Assembly: GCA_004005435.1 (NCBI GenBank)
Contig: RZWH01000003.1
Coordinates: 620,001 to 684,000 of the forward strand
From: Rhodobacteraceae bacterium CCMM004
Lineage (GTDB): Bacteria; Pseudomonadota; Alphaproteobacteria; Rhodobacterales; Rhodobacteraceae
Direction of reading: 5' to 3'
Length of the DNA stretch: 64,000 nucleotides
Shown here: in pieces, positions 26,807-36,089 of the stretch
How positions within the stretch are numbered: the first letter of the stretch is position 1
Layout of the letters: the number at the start of each line of letters is the position of its first letter
The notes under the pieces: generated by a model
Databases searched by the model: none
The model's input: the letters and a program-made list of their open reading frames with translations, nothing else
What the model was told of the DNA's origin: nothing
Translations under genes and position numbers: made by a program

Positions 26807-27133
26807 ATGACCAAATCGATTGTCTTTCCCGTTGCTGGGATCGCTCTGACCGTTGCGGCCTGTGCGCCGCTGCCCAGCACCCCGCCCCCCGCGACCGCCG
26901 CAGCGCCCGTCGTCGCACCGGTGGCACCTGCCCCGGTCGTGGCCCCCGCACCGACGCGGACCGTCGCGGTCGCCCCCGCGCCCACCCGGACCGTGCGGCC
27001 GGCGGCCACCACCACGACCACCAGCCGGCTGACCAGCACCAGCAGCGACGACGACGATGACGACGACAACGGCGGCGGTGGCGGCGGTGGCGGCGGCGGT
27101 GGCGGCGGCGGTGGCGGTTGGGGCGGAAACTGA
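26807..27133 (+). CDS. Small lipoprotein with poly-Asp and poly-Gly tail
   Basis: 108 aa, not a recognised family. A lipoprotein signal with lipobox VAAC (Cys about 19) is followed by an Ala/Pro/Val-rich linker containing two APAPTRTV units, a Thr/Ser stretch, seven consecutive Asp, sixteen consecutive Gly and WGGN at the end. GAGAGGA lies six bases ahead of the ATG, a strong ribosome site. The acidic block could bind cations; the Gly tract is coded by GGC/GGT triplets and could vary in length. It is 37 bases ahead of the caspase-fold gene and probably in its operon. Confidence 0.7.
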   Translation: MTKSIVFPVAGIALTVAACAPLPSTPPPATAAAPVVAPVAPAPVVAPAPTRTVAVAPAPTRTVRPAATTTTTSRLTSTSSDDDDDDDNGGGGGGGGGGGGGGGGWGGN

Positions 27134-27170
27134 TCCCCCCGCTCCCCGGGGCAGCGGAGGTGCCGGTGAG

Positions 27171-29582
27171 ATGAGTGTCAGACGATCCCCTCTCCTCTTC
27201 GCGCTGCGACTGACCGCGGCCGCGGTCGCGCTCGCGGCCGGGGCCGCCGCCGGGCAGACCGGCGATCCCCCCGCGGTGCGCGGCCTGTCGCTCGCCACCG
27301 AAGTTGCGTCGTCCGACCGCGCGGCCTCGGGCGAGGGCGGCACCGATGTCGCCGTCGTCATCGGCAACCAGGACTACGCGGTCCTGTCCGACCTCACCAA
27401 CACCCGCAAGGACGCCGAGGCGGTGGCCGAGATGCTGCGCGGCTTCGGCTTTCTGGTGTTCGAAGGTTACGACCTGGACAAACGGGCGTTCGAGAACCTC
27501 CTGCGCGAGGCGGCGCTCAACACCCGCGACGGCGCGCGGGTGTTCTTCTATTACGCCGGGCACGGCATCCAACTGGGGCGGCGCAACTATCTCCTGACCG
27601 CCGACGCGCGGTTCGACGAGGTGCACGATCTGCCCTTCGACAGCGTCACGCTCGACCGGGTGTCGATCCTGTTGGGCGCGCGGGCCAGGTCGCAGATGCT
27701 GATGCTGGACTCCTGCCGCAACAACCCGGTCCCCGACACCAAGATGTCGGCCGAGCTGTCGGCCGAGCTGTTTGAGGCGCGACAGGGGTTCGAGGTGTTC
27801 CAGCCGCCGCTGAACTCGCTCGTGGCGTTCTCCACCTCGCCCGGCGCCACCGCCTTCGACGGCGAGCCGGGGGGCCACAGTCCCTATACCGCCGCGGTGA
27901 TCGAGAGCTTTCCCAATCGCCGCGGCGAGGATGCGCTGAGCGTCCTGGCCGAGGTCCGCGCCCGGGTCTACGAAACCACCGGGCAGCTCCAGGTCCCGTG
28001 GGAGAGCTCCACGCTGACCGAGCGGCTGTATCTGGTGCCCGAGGAGGCCGACGAGGCCCCCGCCTTGGCGGCCGCGGCCGAGACGCCGTCCGCCCCCGAT
28101 CCCGCGGCCGACACCCCGGCGCTCGACGACCTTCCCGGGCGGCTGGCGCTGACCGTGCCGCTCGGCCGCTCCATCGAACTGGCGGGCGAGATCGCCCCTT
28201 TCCTGGACCCCGGCGCACAGGTCGAGATCGTCGCCCCCTCCCGTGCGGGCAGCGCCACGGTGTCCGCCGCGGCGGACACGCTCAGCCTGTCCTACGCGCC
28301 GCGGCTCAGCGAACGCTCGGCCACCGATCCCCAGGCGGGACGCCTCTCCGACAGCTTCGGTCTCAGGATCACCGTCGGCAGCGAGGCGCGCGATGTGCAG
28401 CTCGACCTCCAGATGGAGGCCAATAGCTGCGACCGCGAGGCGGGCGAGCTTTTGGATTTGCAGGGCGTGGGGCTCTTCCGCTTTCCCAACGAGCTGGATC
28501 CGGCCGAGGCCGAGCGCACCTGCCGCGCCGCGGTCGCCGAGGCGCCGCGGATCGGCCGGTTCCACTTCCAACTGGGCCGGGCGCTCCAGGCCCAGGGCCG
28601 CTATGTCGATGCCTATGCCGCCTATCGCGAAGCCGCCGATCTGGGCCATGTCCGGGCGCTGAACGCCTTGGCGTTCCTGCACTTCACCCGCACCATCGAC
28701 CGCGACGCGGTGCCGATCGACCTGGACCTCGACCGCGCCAACGCGCTCCTCGACGAGGGGATCGCGGCCGGCGATCCCTTCGCCATGCACGCCCGTGGCC
28801 AGCGCCTCCTGCGGATGGGCGAGACCGAGGCCGAGCGCGAGCGCGGCTTCGAACTGCTCAGCCGCGCGGTCGAGCTGGGCCACACCTATTCGATGAACGA
28901 GCTGGGGATGTATTTCCTCTGGCGCGACGGGCCGACCTATCAGCCGGACCGCGGGCTGACCTATCTGCGGGCGTCGGAGGCCCGCAACGACATCTACGGG
29001 TCCTTCAACCTCGGCCTGGTCAGCCTGCGCGGCATGGATGGCAGCGAGCCCGACTTCGCCGCCGCCGCGCGCTATTTTCGCGCTGCCTCTGACGCCGGCC
29101 ACCCCACGGCGCCCTCCAGCATCGGGCGGATGATCTTGCGCGGCGAGATCGAGGGGCAGAGCGGGGGCGACGCGCTGGCCTGGTACGACCTGGGGCTCAG
29201 CCGCGGCGACCCCTGGGGCGGCGCCAACGGGGCCTGGGTGGTGCTGGAGCACTTCGCGGGGGCCCTGCCCCGCTACGAGGCGGCCAAGCGCATCGGCAAG
29301 GCTCTGGCGCTGAACGACCCCGACGCCCACGCCGCCGCGCGCGAGCAGTTGGCCAAGCTGTCGGACCGGGCGGTGGATGCGGGGGTCCAGGCGATCCTCG
29401 TGGACCTGGGCGAAGACCTGGTGGTCGACGGCGCCTTCGGCCCCGCCTCACGCGCGGCGCTGGCCAGCCGGGCTGCCGCCAACGGACTGGACATGCCTGA
29501 GGGCATGGATCGCATTGCGCGCCTGCGCTTTGCCGGGCAGATCTACTTTGCCCAGGAATCGATACGGACGGACCTGTTTTGA
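27171..29582 (+). CDS. Secreted caspase-fold (C14) protein with Sel1-like repeats
   Basis: 803 aa. A signal peptide (about 1-28) is followed by a caspase-fold domain at about 57-290. The catalytic dyad is present: H131 in YYAGHG and C182 in MLDSCRNNP, with an early DVAVVIGNQDYA strand. A beta-rich linker (about 330-430) leads to Sel1/TPR-like repeats (about 455-690; FQLGRALQAQGRYVDAYAAY, ALNALAFLHF, SMNELGMYF, AYNLGL-like units). The C-terminal part (about 720-800; VDGAFGPASRAALASRA) resembles a peptidoglycan-binding-type helical domain. It would act in the periplasm as an arginine/lysine-type orthocaspase or as a signalling scaffold. Flanking lipoprotein genes suggest a cell-envelope complex; the substrate is unknown. 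Confidence 0.85.
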   Translation: MSVRRSPLLFALRLTAAAVALAAGAAAGQTGDPPAVRGLSLATEVASSDRAASGEGGTDVAVVIGNQDYAVLSDLTNTRKDAEAVAEMLRGFGFLVFEGYDLDKRAFENLLREAALNTRDGARVFFYYAGHGIQLGRRNYLLTADARFDEVHDLPFDSVTLDRVSILLGARARSQMLMLDSCRNNPVPDTKMSAELSAELFEARQGFEVFQPPLNSLVAFSTSPGATAFDGEPGGHSPYTAAVIESFPNRRGEDALSVLAEVRARVYETTGQLQVPWESSTLTERLYLVPEEADEAPALAAAAETPSAPDPAADTPALDDLPGRLALTVPLGRSIELAGEIAPFLDPGAQVEIVAPSRAGSATVSAAADTLSLSYAPRLSERSATDPQAGRLSDSFGLRITVGSEARDVQLDLQMEANSCDREAGELLDLQGVGLFRFPNELDPAEAERTCRAAVAEAPRIGRFHFQLGRALQAQGRYVDAYAAYREAADLGHVRALNALAFLHFTRTIDRDAVPIDLDLDRANALLDEGIAAGDPFAMHARGQRLLRMGETEAERERGFELLSRAVELGHTYSMNELGMYFLWRDGPTYQPDRGLTYLRASEARNDIYGSFNLGLVSLRGMDGSEPDFAAAARYFRAASDAGHPTAPSSIGRMILRGEIEGQSGGDALAWYDLGLSRGDPWGGANGAWVVLEHFAGALPRYEAAKRIGKALALNDPDAHAAAREQLAKLSDRAVDAGVQAILVDLGEDLVVDGAFGPASRAALASRAAANGLDMPEGMDRIARLRFAGQIYFAQESIRTDLF

Positions 29583-29592
29583 ACGGTGCAAC

Positions 29593-30036
29593 ATGCGTTT
29601 TTCCCTGACCCTGGCGGCGGTGGCCGCCCTCTCGGCCTGCGTGCCGTATACCGGCTACTACCGGGCGGGCGTGCCGGTCGCCCAGTTTGAGACCGACCGC
29701 CTGGAGTGCGAGGTGCTGGGCGCCCAGCGGGTGCCGCCCAACACCCAGGTGCGCAGCCGCGACGTCTATGTCCCGCCGCGGCAGGTCTGCACGCCCAAGG
29801 GCAAGTGTCGGCTGATCGACGGCGACTTCGTCTCGGCGGGGATCGAGAGCTACGACGCCAACGCCGATCTGCGCGCGCGGGTGGTTGGGCAGTGCATGGC
29901 GTCGCGCGGCTACGGCCCGGTGCGCATCGACGCCTGCACCGGAGAGGGGCCGCGGCGCGTGCCCTCGGTGCTGCCGCCCGCCGGGTCGGCCTGCGCCCTG
30001 TCCCGGGGCGGCCGCACGGACTTCGCCCTGCGCTGA
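29593..30036 (+). CDS. Small Cys-rich lipoprotein downstream of the caspase-fold gene
   Basis: 147 aa, unrecognised. A short signal ends in lipobox LSAC (Cys about 16). The rest has about six further Cys (ECEV, QVCTPKGKC, GQCMASRGY, DACTG, ACALS), which could form disulphides in the periplasm. It lies 10 bases after the caspase-fold gene and is surely co-transcribed with it. No enzymatic motif is seen. Confidence 0.75.
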   Translation: MRFSLTLAAVAALSACVPYTGYYRAGVPVAQFETDRLECEVLGAQRVPPNTQVRSRDVYVPPRQVCTPKGKCRLIDGDFVSAGIESYDANADLRARVVGQCMASRGYGPVRIDACTGEGPRRVPSVLPPAGSACALSRGGRTDFALR

Positions 30037-30051
30037 GCCTGCCTGAGGGGG

Positions 30052-30897
30052 TCAGCCCCCCTCCAGGAACCGCCCCAGGATCGGATTGAACGTCTCCGGC
30101 AACTCGCGCATGGGCCAGTGCCCGGTGTCCATCACCTCCAACACCGCGCCGGGCACGAGGGCCGCGGCGCGGCGGGCGTGGCGCAGGGGCACCAGGCGGT
30201 CGCCCGAGCCGTGGATGAACAGCGTCGGCGCCGCGATCTCGCCCAATCGGGGCAGGAGCGAGGTCGCGAGCGCGGCCGAGGACAGCTCGGCCCCCAGAAA
30301 CCGGGCAAAGCTCTGCCGCTCGGCCTGGTCGCGGGCGACCGCCATCAACTCATCCACCGTCTCGTCCGTCACCCGCCGCCCCCGCGCATAGGTCGCGCCG
30401 AGGCCCAGCCGCGCCACCAGCCGGCTGTGCCCCACGGCCAGATAACCCAGCCGCCGCAGCGGCATCCGCGACACCGCCCAGGCCAGCGGATGCAGCGGCG
30501 CGCGCTCCATGATCCCATAGGCGCCCACCGGCACCAAACGCGCCACCCGCCCAGGATTCTCCAGCGCCAGCCACAGCGCCATGCCCCCGCCCATGCTGAG
30601 CCCGCACACGTTGGCCTGCGCGACCCCCACGGCGTCGAGGAACGCCACCAGCCAGGCGCCGAGCTGCGGAATCCCGTTCGGTCCGGGCAACGGGGCGCTG
30701 TCGCCGTAGCCCGGCAGGTCCGGCGCGATCATCCGAAGCCGCGGCTTCAGCGCCGCGACGGTCAGCCGCCAGCTCAGCTCGGCATGGTCGAAGCCGCCCC
30801 CGTGCAGAAGCACGGTGGGCATACCGCCGCGCGGCCCCACGTCCACATAGGCCACTTGCCGCCCGTCGACGGTGACATGGCGATCGGCGAAGGGCAC
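30052..30897 (-). CDS. Alpha/beta hydrolase
   Basis: 281 aa. The nucleophile elbow is CGLSMGGGMA (Ser about 101), the oxyanion motif LLHGGGFDH is near residue 31, and the acid and base lie around HGSGDRLVP and DTGHWPM. It looks like a soluble esterase or C-C hydrolase; the substrate is unknown. It follows ntrX by nine bases on the same strand, so it may be the last gene of the ntr operon. Confidence 0.85.
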   Translation of the reverse strand: MPFADRHVTVDGRQVAYVDVGPRGGMPTVLLHGGGFDHAELSWRLTVAALKPRLRMIAPDLPGYGDSAPLPGPNGIPQLGAWLVAFLDAVGVAQANVCGLSMGGGMALWLALENPGRVARLVPVGAYGIMERAPLHPLAWAVSRMPLRRLGYLAVGHSRLVARLGLGATYARGRRVTDETVDELMAVARDQAERQSFARFLGAELSSAALATSLLPRLGEIAAPTLFIHGSGDRLVPLRHARRAAALVPGAVLEVMDTGHWPMRELPETFNPILGRFLEGG

Positions 30898-30906
30898 GGG
30901 CGCGGC

Positions 30907-32313
30907 CTAGTCGGCGTCGCTGACATGGGCGACGCGGCTGCCCTGCTTGGTCGAGGTCACGACGTTCAGCGACTTGAGCTTGCGATGCAGCGCGCTGCGC
31001 TCCATCCCGACAAAGTTCGCGGTGCGGCTGATGTTGCCGCCGAAGCGGTTGATCTGCGTCAGCAGGTATTCGCGCTCGAACAGCTCGCGCGCCTCGCGCA
31101 GCGGCAGCGTCGCCAGACTGCCCGACAGCACCACGCGCCCCTCCTCGGCGTCCTCGCCGCCTTCGGCACCGGGCAGCTCGCCGGCCCCGATCTCGCTCTT
31201 GTCGTCGGCGCCCAGGATCAGCACCCGCTCGATCACGTTCTTCAACTGGCGCACGTTGCCGGGCCAGATCATCGTCTGGAGGAGCGCCGCCGCCTCCTCG
31301 CTGAGCTTGCGCAGGGGCAGCCCCTGGCTGCGGTTCAGCTCGGCGATGAAGTGCTCGGCCAGCACCGGGATATCCTCGCGCCGCTCGTCGAGCGACGGCA
31401 CCGCGATGGGCACGACGGCCAAACGATGAAACAGCTCTTGGCGGAAGCGTCCGGCGGCGATCTCCTGCGCCAGGTCGCGGTTGGTCGAGCTGATCACCCG
31501 CACGTCGACCTTGATCTTGTCGGCGCCGCCGACCCGCTGGAACGCCTGCTCGACCAGCACCCGCAGGATCTTGGACTGGGTGCCGGGGGGCATGTCCGCC
31601 ACCTCGTCGAAGAACAGCACGCCCCCGTCGGCCTTTTCCAACAGGCCCGGCTCGACGCCGCGGTCTGGGCTTTCTCGGCCGAACAGCACCTCCTCCATGC
31701 GCTCGGGCTCGATCGACGCGGAGCCGACCGACACGAACGGCGCCGCGGCGCGGTTGGAGTTGCTGTGGATATAGCGCGCGGCCAGTTCCTTGCCGCAGCC
31801 GCCCGGCCCCGACAGCATCACCCGCCCGTTCGAGCGCGTCACCTTGTCCAACTGCGACTTCATCGCCTTGAACGCCGCGGAGGCGCCGATCATCTCGGAC
31901 GGGGCGGTGTCGCGGTTCTTCAACTCCACGTTCTCGCGGCGCAGGCGCGACGTCTCCATCGCCCGGCCGATCACCACCATCAACTGGTCGATGTTGAAAG
32001 GCTTCTCGATATAGTCGTAGGCCCCCTGCTTGATCGCCGCGACGGCGATCTCGATGGTGCCGTGGCCCGAGATGATGATGATCGGCACCTCGGGATAGTT
32101 GCGCTTGGTGGACTTGAGGATGTCGATTCCGTCCATGTCGCTGTCTTTAAGCCAGATGTCGAGGATCATCAGGGCCGGTTGCTCGGTCTCCAATTGATCC
32201 AGACACTCGGAAGAGTTGGACGCCAGGCGCGTGGTATAGCCGTCGTCCTGGAGGATGTCCGAAATCAGTTCGCGAATGTCGCGTTCGTCGTCAACGATCA
32301 GAATGTCGCTCAT
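30907..32313 (-). CDS. ntrX: Response regulator NtrX
   Basis: 468 aa. Receiver domain with phosphoacceptor D52, AAA+ domain with Walker A GPGGCGKE and Walker B VLFFDEVADMP, and a Fis-type HTH at the C-terminus (FGGNISRTANFVGMERSALH). The sigma-54 contact loop GAFTGA is absent, as commonly reported for NtrX of this group, so it may act without sigma-54. ATG 32313 overlaps the ntrY stop by one base; a GTG one codon earlier is possible. Confidence 0.94.
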   Translation of the reverse strand: MSDILIVDDERDIRELISDILQDDGYTTRLASNSSECLDQLETEQPALMILDIWLKDSDMDGIDILKSTKRNYPEVPIIIISGHGTIEIAVAAIKQGAYDYIEKPFNIDQLMVVIGRAMETSRLRRENVELKNRDTAPSEMIGASAAFKAMKSQLDKVTRSNGRVMLSGPGGCGKELAARYIHSNSNRAAAPFVSVGSASIEPERMEEVLFGRESPDRGVEPGLLEKADGGVLFFDEVADMPPGTQSKILRVLVEQAFQRVGGADKIKVDVRVISSTNRDLAQEIAAGRFRQELFHRLAVVPIAVPSLDERREDIPVLAEHFIAELNRSQGLPLRKLSEEAAALLQTMIWPGNVRQLKNVIERVLILGADDKSEIGAGELPGAEGGEDAEEGRVVLSGSLATLPLREARELFEREYLLTQINRFGGNISRTANFVGMERSALHRKLKSLNVVTSTKQGSRVAHVSDAD

Positions 32314-34571
32314 CACACTGGCCCCTCGGTCAACTCGGTTCGGTCGGAAACTGGCTCGGCGGCGGCGGGCGCCGGGGCCCGCGGCAGCCGGATCTCGGCG
32401 CAGGCGCCGGCATGGGCGCCGGGCGAGAACGGCGCCGCGTCGGTGAGGATCAGCGTGCCGCCGTGCTCCTCGATGATCTTCTTGACGATGGGCAGGCCCA
32501 GGCCGGTGCCCGCGTCCCGCGTCGTCACGTAAGGTTCGAAGAGCCGGGCGCGGTCCTGCGGCAGGCCAATGCCGTTGTCGGCGATGGTCAGCAGCACCTC
32601 GTCCTCGGCCACCGTCATCGCCACGCGGATCTCGGGCGCGTGGTCCTCTGGGGCGCCCGCCGCCTGGAGGCTCTCGATCGCCTCGCCTGCGTTCTTGATC
32701 AGATTGGTCAGCGCCTGGCCGATCATGGCATCGTCGAGGTCCACTTCCACCGGACCGTCGGGCAGGTCGGACACGATCTGGACCCCCTCCTGTCCGGCCT
32801 GCTGGAGCAGTACCGCGTCGCGCACCAGCGCCACCAGGTCCGAGGTGCGGCGGTCGGGCTCGGGCATCCGGGCGAATTGAGAGAACTCGTCGACGATGCG
32901 GCGCAAGCCCTCGGTCTGGCGCACGATCACGTCGGTCATCTGTTCCAGGGTCTCGGGGTCGTCCACCTGGCGGGCGAATTTGCGGCGGATGCGCCCGGCG
33001 CTCAACTGGATCGGAGTCAGGGGGTTCTTGATCTCGTGGGCGATGCGGCGGGCGACGTCGCCCCAGGCCGCCATCCGCTGGGCCGCGACCAGATCCGAGA
33101 TGTCGTCGAACGCCACCACATACCCCTCCAGCGCCCCCGCCTCGCTGCGCCGGATCGCCATGCGCACCAAGAGGCTCTCCAGCGATCCCCCGCGCAGCAG
33201 CTTGACCTCCTCCTGCACGGTTTCGCCGCGCCCCTCGCGCAGCCGGTCGAAGGTGGGGCCGAACTCGGGAACCAGCACCGACAACGCCACGTCCTGCCCA
33301 GCAGGCTCGTCCAGCCGCAGCAGGCGCTCGGCCGACCGGTTCACGAACGTCACGCGCCCGTCGGGATCGAGCCCGACGACCCCCGACGTCACCGACGACA
33401 GCACCGAATCGAAGAGGCGGCGGCGGCGGTCGATCTGGGCGTTGGTGGCCAGCAGCGCGCTGCGCTGGCCCTTGAGCTGCCGGGTCATCTGGTTGAACAG
33501 GCGGCCCAGCATGGCGATTTCATCGTCGCCCTCCTCCTCGCGGACCTGCACGTCCAGGTCGCCCGCGCCCACCCTCTGTGCCGCGCCTGCGAGGCGCCCG
33601 ACCGGGCGGCTCAGACGTTCGGCGAACCACAGCCCCAGCCAGATCGCCGCGAGGATGAGGATCACGGCAAAGCCCACATAGAGCAGACCGAACTCGAACA
33701 GGATGCGGCCCCGGTCGCTTTCGAGCTGGTTATAGAGCCGCACCGTCTCCTGCGTGTCGTCGAGCAGCGCCAGGATCTCGCCGTCCACGTCGCGGCTGAC
33801 ATAGAGGAACCGCTCGCCCAGCCCCTCCAGCGCGACCAGCGCGCGGAACTCGTTGAGATCCCAGTCCTCGATGATCACCGTCTCGCCATCGCTGGCGCGG
33901 GCGATCTCACCCGCGGCGGGCGGTTCGTAGTCGAAGAGATACGAGCCCTCCCCGCGCGACCGGATGCGGGCGTCGGCGTCGATGACGTAGGCCTCGCGCA
34001 GCCCGCGTTGGATCTGGCTCTGGCCCTGGCCGAGGAGCTGCCGGATCTCGCCGTCGGAGATCATGAACGAGGTCGCCCCGGCGCCTTCGAGGAAGGCCGC
34101 CAGCGCCTCGGCGTCGGTCTGGAGATCGCGGCGCTGCTCTTCTTCGTAGGCCTGTGCGGCGGTCAGCGAGGCGCCGACGACCTGCCGCACCCGGTCCGAG
34201 AACCAGCCCTCCAGCCCGAAATTCACGGTCAGTGCGGCAAAGATCGCCACCAGCACGGTCGGGATCAGCGCGATCAGCGCGAAGGCTCCGGTCAACCGAA
34301 GATGCAGGCGCGAGCCCGCCGACTGCGCCCGCCGCGCCGCCGCCATGCGCACCAGCGCCGACAGCACCAGCGTCGCAACCACCAGGACGTAGACGAGGTC
34401 GGCCAGGATCACGAGCCGGAGGGTCAGGGCCGACGAGCCTTGATCCAACGGCCCCAAGACCAGGAACGTCGCCGCCGCCAGGATCGGGCCCAGCACCACC
34501 AGGCCGAAGGTTGCAAGGTTCTGCACCCGCCGCGCGCGCCGGAGCCGCAACAGCCGCTCCCAGGTGTTCAT
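32313..34571 (-). CDS. ntrY: Nitrogen-regulation sensor kinase NtrY
   Basis: 752 aa from MNTWERLLRLRRARRVQN. Three to four N-terminal membrane segments and a periplasmic region (about 130-290) are followed by HAMP, PAS (SVTSGVVGLDPDGRVTFVN), HisKA (RRIAHEIKNPLTPIQL) and HATPase (N box LTNLIKNAGEA, G box TGLGLPIVKKI). It phosphorylates NtrX and links redox and nitrogen status in relatives. An ATG at 34679 would add 36 residues of unlikely sequence, so the inner ATG is chosen. Confidence 0.93.
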   Translation of the reverse strand: MNTWERLLRLRRARRVQNLATFGLVVLGPILAAATFLVLGPLDQGSSALTLRLVILADLVYVLVVATLVLSALVRMAAARRAQSAGSRLHLRLTGAFALIALIPTVLVAIFAALTVNFGLEGWFSDRVRQVVGASLTAAQAYEEEQRRDLQTDAEALAAFLEGAGATSFMISDGEIRQLLGQGQSQIQRGLREAYVIDADARIRSRGEGSYLFDYEPPAAGEIARASDGETVIIEDWDLNEFRALVALEGLGERFLYVSRDVDGEILALLDDTQETVRLYNQLESDRGRILFEFGLLYVGFAVILILAAIWLGLWFAERLSRPVGRLAGAAQRVGAGDLDVQVREEEGDDEIAMLGRLFNQMTRQLKGQRSALLATNAQIDRRRRLFDSVLSSVTSGVVGLDPDGRVTFVNRSAERLLRLDEPAGQDVALSVLVPEFGPTFDRLREGRGETVQEEVKLLRGGSLESLLVRMAIRRSEAGALEGYVVAFDDISDLVAAQRMAAWGDVARRIAHEIKNPLTPIQLSAGRIRRKFARQVDDPETLEQMTDVIVRQTEGLRRIVDEFSQFARMPEPDRRTSDLVALVRDAVLLQQAGQEGVQIVSDLPDGPVEVDLDDAMIGQALTNLIKNAGEAIESLQAAGAPEDHAPEIRVAMTVAEDEVLLTIADNGIGLPQDRARLFEPYVTTRDAGTGLGLPIVKKIIEEHGGTLILTDAAPFSPGAHAGACAEIRLPRAPAPAAAEPVSDRTELTEGPV

Positions 34572-34692
34572 CCGCACCGGATGCGCCACGCGCAAAAATC
34601 CCCCACAGGATGTGGCGCCCGAGGCGCCAACCGCTCGATATTGTGGGCCGCGGTTCAGGCTGCTGCCGCCGGGCCACATTGATGTTGCGGTT

Positions 34693-36063
34693 TTACATCA
34701 ATTTGCGGCGGCGTGTCACGCGGATATCGAGATCGGTGATCTTCTTGCGCAGGGTATTGCGGTTGATGCCGAGGAGGTCGGCGCATTTCGCCTGGTTTCC
34801 GCCGGTGGCGTCCAGCGCGATCTCGATCATCGGGACTTCCACCTCGCGCAGGATGCGGCTGTAGAGCCCCGGGGGCGGCAGGACGCCGCCGTGCAGGTCG
34901 AAATAGCGGCGCAGATGTCGGGCAACGCTCGCGGACAGTTTGTCGGTCTCGCCGCCGCCGGTCAGCGGCTCCATCGCCGGCTGGTTGCCCAGCGCCATCT
35001 CGGTCTCGGCGCGGCCGATCTCGTCCTCGGCGCCGGTGATCACCAGCCGCCGCACGGTGTTCTCCAACTGCCGCACGTTGCCGGGCCAGGAGTATGTGCG
35101 CACGAGATCCAACGCCTCGGGGGCAAAGCGGCGGCGGGGCAGCCCGTCCCGCTCGGCCCGGGCCAGGAAGTGCTCCGCCAGGAGCGGGATGTCGTCCACC
35201 CGCTCGCGCAGCGACGGCACGGCCACGGTAACGCCGGAGAGGCGATAGAACAGATCCTGGCGGAATGCGCCGGCCTCCATCCGGCTCTCCAGATCGCTCT
35301 GGCTGGTGGCCATGATCCGCGGCGCTGTGTCGGTCAGGCTGTCGAGCATCCGCACCACCCGCGCCTGAGCGTCGAGATCCAGATCGCCGATCTCGTCGAA
35401 GAGGATCGACCCCCCCTTGGCGCGGCTGAGCACCGTCGCCGGCCCCTCCATCGCCGCCATCTCGGCTGCCGCGGCGACCACGAAGGGCAGCGTGCGGCGG
35501 TCCGAGAAATCGTGGATCGCCCGCGCGATCAGCGACTTGCCCGTGCCCGACTCGCCGGTGACCAGCACCGGCAGGTCGCTGTTCATCACCCGCGCCACGA
35601 GCCGGTAGAGCCCCTGCATCGCCGGAGTCCGGCCCACCAGGGGCAGGTCGTCCGAGGTCGACGGCGGCTGTCCCTCGGGCCTGGCCGCGGGCGCGCGCCG
35701 CTTGACCTCCAGCGCCCGCGCGGCCCGCTTCATCAGGTCCGGCAGGTCGAAGGGTTTGGGCAGATAGTCGTAGGCGTCCGCCTCGGCCGCCTGGATCGCC
35801 GTCATGATGGTATTCTGCGCCGAGATCACGATGACCGGCAGGCCGGGGCGCCGCTCGGCGATCTGCGGCAGCGCCTCCAGCCCGTTGCCGTCGGGCATGA
35901 TCACGTCCGAGATCACCAGGTCGCCCTTGCCCTCATCGACCCAGCGCATCAGCGTCACCATGCTGGAGGTCGCGTGCACCTTGCACCCCGCACGGGTCAG
36001 CGCCTGGGTCAGAACGGTGCGGATGGTGCGGTCGTCGTCGGCGACCAGAACGGTGCCATCCAT
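34693..36063 (-). CDS. ntrC: Nitrogen response regulator NtrC lacking GAFTGA
   Basis: 456 aa. Receiver domain with D53, AAA+ domain with Walker A GESGTGKS (169-176) and Walker [12 protein letters not shown], and a Fis-type HTH ([20 protein letters not shown]). The segment from [10 protein letters not shown] to LSRAKGGS (about 192-217) is about 20 residues shorter than in enteric NtrC and has no GAFTGA loop. Rhodobacter capsulatus NtrC shows the same loss and activates the sigma-70 polymerase, so the same is expected here. It controls nitrogen assimilation genes. Confidence 0.94.
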   Translation of the reverse strand: MDGTVLVADDDRTIRTVLTQALTRAGCKVHATSSMVTLMRWVDEGKGDLVISDVIMPDGNGLEALPQIAERRPGLPVIVISAQNTIMTAIQAAEADAYDYLPKPFDLPDLMKRAARALEVKRRAPAARPEGQPPSTSDDLPLVGRTPAMQGLYRLVARVMNSDLPVLVTGESGTGKSLIARAIHDFSDRRTLPFVVAAAAEMAAMEGPATVLSRAKGGSILFDEIGDLDLDAQARVVRMLDSLTDTAPRIMATSQSDLESRMEAGAFRQDLFYRLSGVTVAVPSLRERVDDIPLLAEHFLARAERDGLPRRRFAPEALDLVRTYSWPGNVRQLENTVRRLVITGAEDEIGRAETEMALGNQPAMEPLTGGGETDKLSASVARHLRRYFDLHGGVLPPPGLYSRILREVEVPMIEIALDATGGNQAKCADLLGINRNTLRKKITDLDIRVTRRRKLM

Positions 36064-36089
36064 GGCCTAGGCCCTCCCTCGGATTGCAG

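Noticed and set aside
26787-29330. 847-aa minus-strand open frame
   Set aside because: Antisense to the caspase-fold gene, whose signal peptide, catalytic residues and ribosome site are clear.
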